Positions 63,499 through 64,000 of a stretch of DNA of 64,000 bases are shown here, piece after piece (positions within the stretch are counted from its first letter, which is position 1; each line of letters opens with the position of its first letter). The notes beneath the pieces were generated by a model, which worked only from the letters and a program-made list of their open reading frames with translations, was not told the DNA's origin and searched no databases. Both the position numbers and the translations under genes were made by a program. The DNA lies in NCBI GenBank assembly GCA_050110875.1, contig CP188828.1:2604001-2668000 (forward strand), read 5' to 3'. Source of the DNA: Methyloligella sp050110875. Lineage in GTDB: Bacteria; Pseudomonadota; Alphaproteobacteria; Rhizobiales; Methyloligellaceae.

Positions 63499-64000
63499 GA
63501 CTTGAGCGCGGCGAGGATCGCATCGCCCATCTGGGCGGTGCCGACCTGGTGTCCGCCTTCCTGCATGATATCGGCGGTGCGGTAGCCCTGGTCGAGCACT
63601 TTCGCGATGGCTGCCTCGATGCGGTCCGCGAGCGGGCCGAGATCGAAGGAATAGCGCAGGCACATGGCAAAGCTCGCGATGGTGGCGATGGGGTTCGCCA
63701 CGTCGCGGCCGGCGATATCCGGAGCGGAGCCGTGCACGGGCTCGTAGAGCGCCTTGCGGCGGCCGTTCTCGTCCTCCGCACCCAGGGAGGCGGAGGGGAG
63801 CATGCCCAGGGAGCCGGTCGCCATGGAGGCCTCGTCGGACAGCACGTCGCCGAACAGATTGTCGGTGACGATGACGTCGAACTGCTTCGGATAACGGATC
63901 AGCTGCATGGCGCAGTTGTCGGCCAGGATGTGCTGGAGCTGGACGTCAGCGAACTCGTCCTTGTGGATGCGGGTCACCACCTCGTGCCACAAAACGCCGG
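63495..64000 (-). CDS. leuB: 3-isopropylmalate dehydrogenase (C-terminal part)
   Basis: The gene runs off the right edge; about 168 C-terminal residues are present. They include FDVIVTDNLFGDVLSDEASM (metal-binding Asp residues), ATGSLGMLPSASLG, EPVHGSAPDIAGRDVANPIA (NAD-site motif) and EGGHQVGTAQMGDAI. It catalyses oxidative decarboxylation in leucine synthesis. No frameshift is seen. It is convergent with the beta-barrel gene. Confidence 0.95.
   Translation of the reverse strand, partial: GVLWHEVVTRIHKDEFADVQLQHILADNCAMQLIRYPKQFDVIVTDNLFGDVLSDEASMATGSLGMLPSASLGAEDENGRRKALYEPVHGSAPDIAGRDVANPIATIASFAMCLRYSFDLGPLADRIEAAIAKVLDQGYRTADIMQEGGHQVGTAQMGDAILAALKS

Overview
The window looks like ordinary chromosome of a high-GC (about 60-65 % by eye) alphaproteobacterium, most probably a methylotrophic member of the Hyphomicrobiales (Rhizobiales). 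The evidence is the gene order rplU-rpmA-GNAT-obgE-proB-proA-nadD-rsfS-rlmH-envC-ctpA-deacetylase-rppH, the five-gene atpHAGDC operon without the b and c subunits, the mdh-sucCD-odhAB-lpd operon, and many short GC-rich palindromic intergenic repeats. A C1 lifestyle is suggested by a mesaconyl-CoA hydratase (ethylmalonyl-CoA pathway), an NAD-type formate dehydrogenase, an oxalate/formate-type transporter, a beta carbonic anhydrase and three pqqA genes. No rRNA, tRNA, CRISPR array, prophage or insertion sequence was recognised.

Layout. 1-11.9 kb: ribosomal proteins L21 (tail) and L27, a GNAT enzyme, ObgE, proline synthesis, NAD synthesis, RsfS/RlmH, cell-wall hydrolase control (EnvC-like, CtpA), polysaccharide deacetylase and RppH. 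11.9-19.3 kb (minus strand): an RND/MMPL exporter and the F1 ATP synthase operon. 19.7-24.9 kb: ClC channel, PriA, XerC. 25.0-29.5 kb: a TetR-controlled HlyD/ABC efflux operon bracketed by two 250-bp direct repeats. 29.6-39.3 kb (minus): the TCA operon mdh-sucC-methyltransferase-sucD-odhA-odhB-lpd, in which a zinc-ribbon methyltransferase gene lies between sucC and sucD. 39.5-45.4 kb: zapE, a DUF1254 protein, an SRPBCC/ArsR pair with visible operators, a secreted cupin, a corrinoid-binding-type protein and a lipoprotein. 45.4-48.95 kb (minus): sdhCDAB. 49.1-56.5 kb: sodC and the C1-related block. 56.5-64 kb: a split spermidine-synthase-like pair, asd, a beta-propeller (sorbosone/glucose dehydrogenase-like) lipoprotein, DoxX, an Mpo1-like protein, two secreted proteins and the C-terminal part of leuB.

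The most unusual structure is at 51.0-52.5 kb. Three separate genes, none longer than 90 bp, each encode the same 29-residue PqqA-type precursor peptide. Each has its own terminator and a shared upstream 33-bp sequence block. A secreted cupin gene sits between the second and third copies. The copies differ only at synonymous positions, which points to selection on the peptide. No pqqB-E genes are in the window, so the array is a stand-alone precursor-dosage locus. Its neighbours would handle methanol-derived carbon: formate transport and oxidation, CO2 hydration, and glyoxylate regeneration through mesaconyl-CoA. That link is inferred from gene context.
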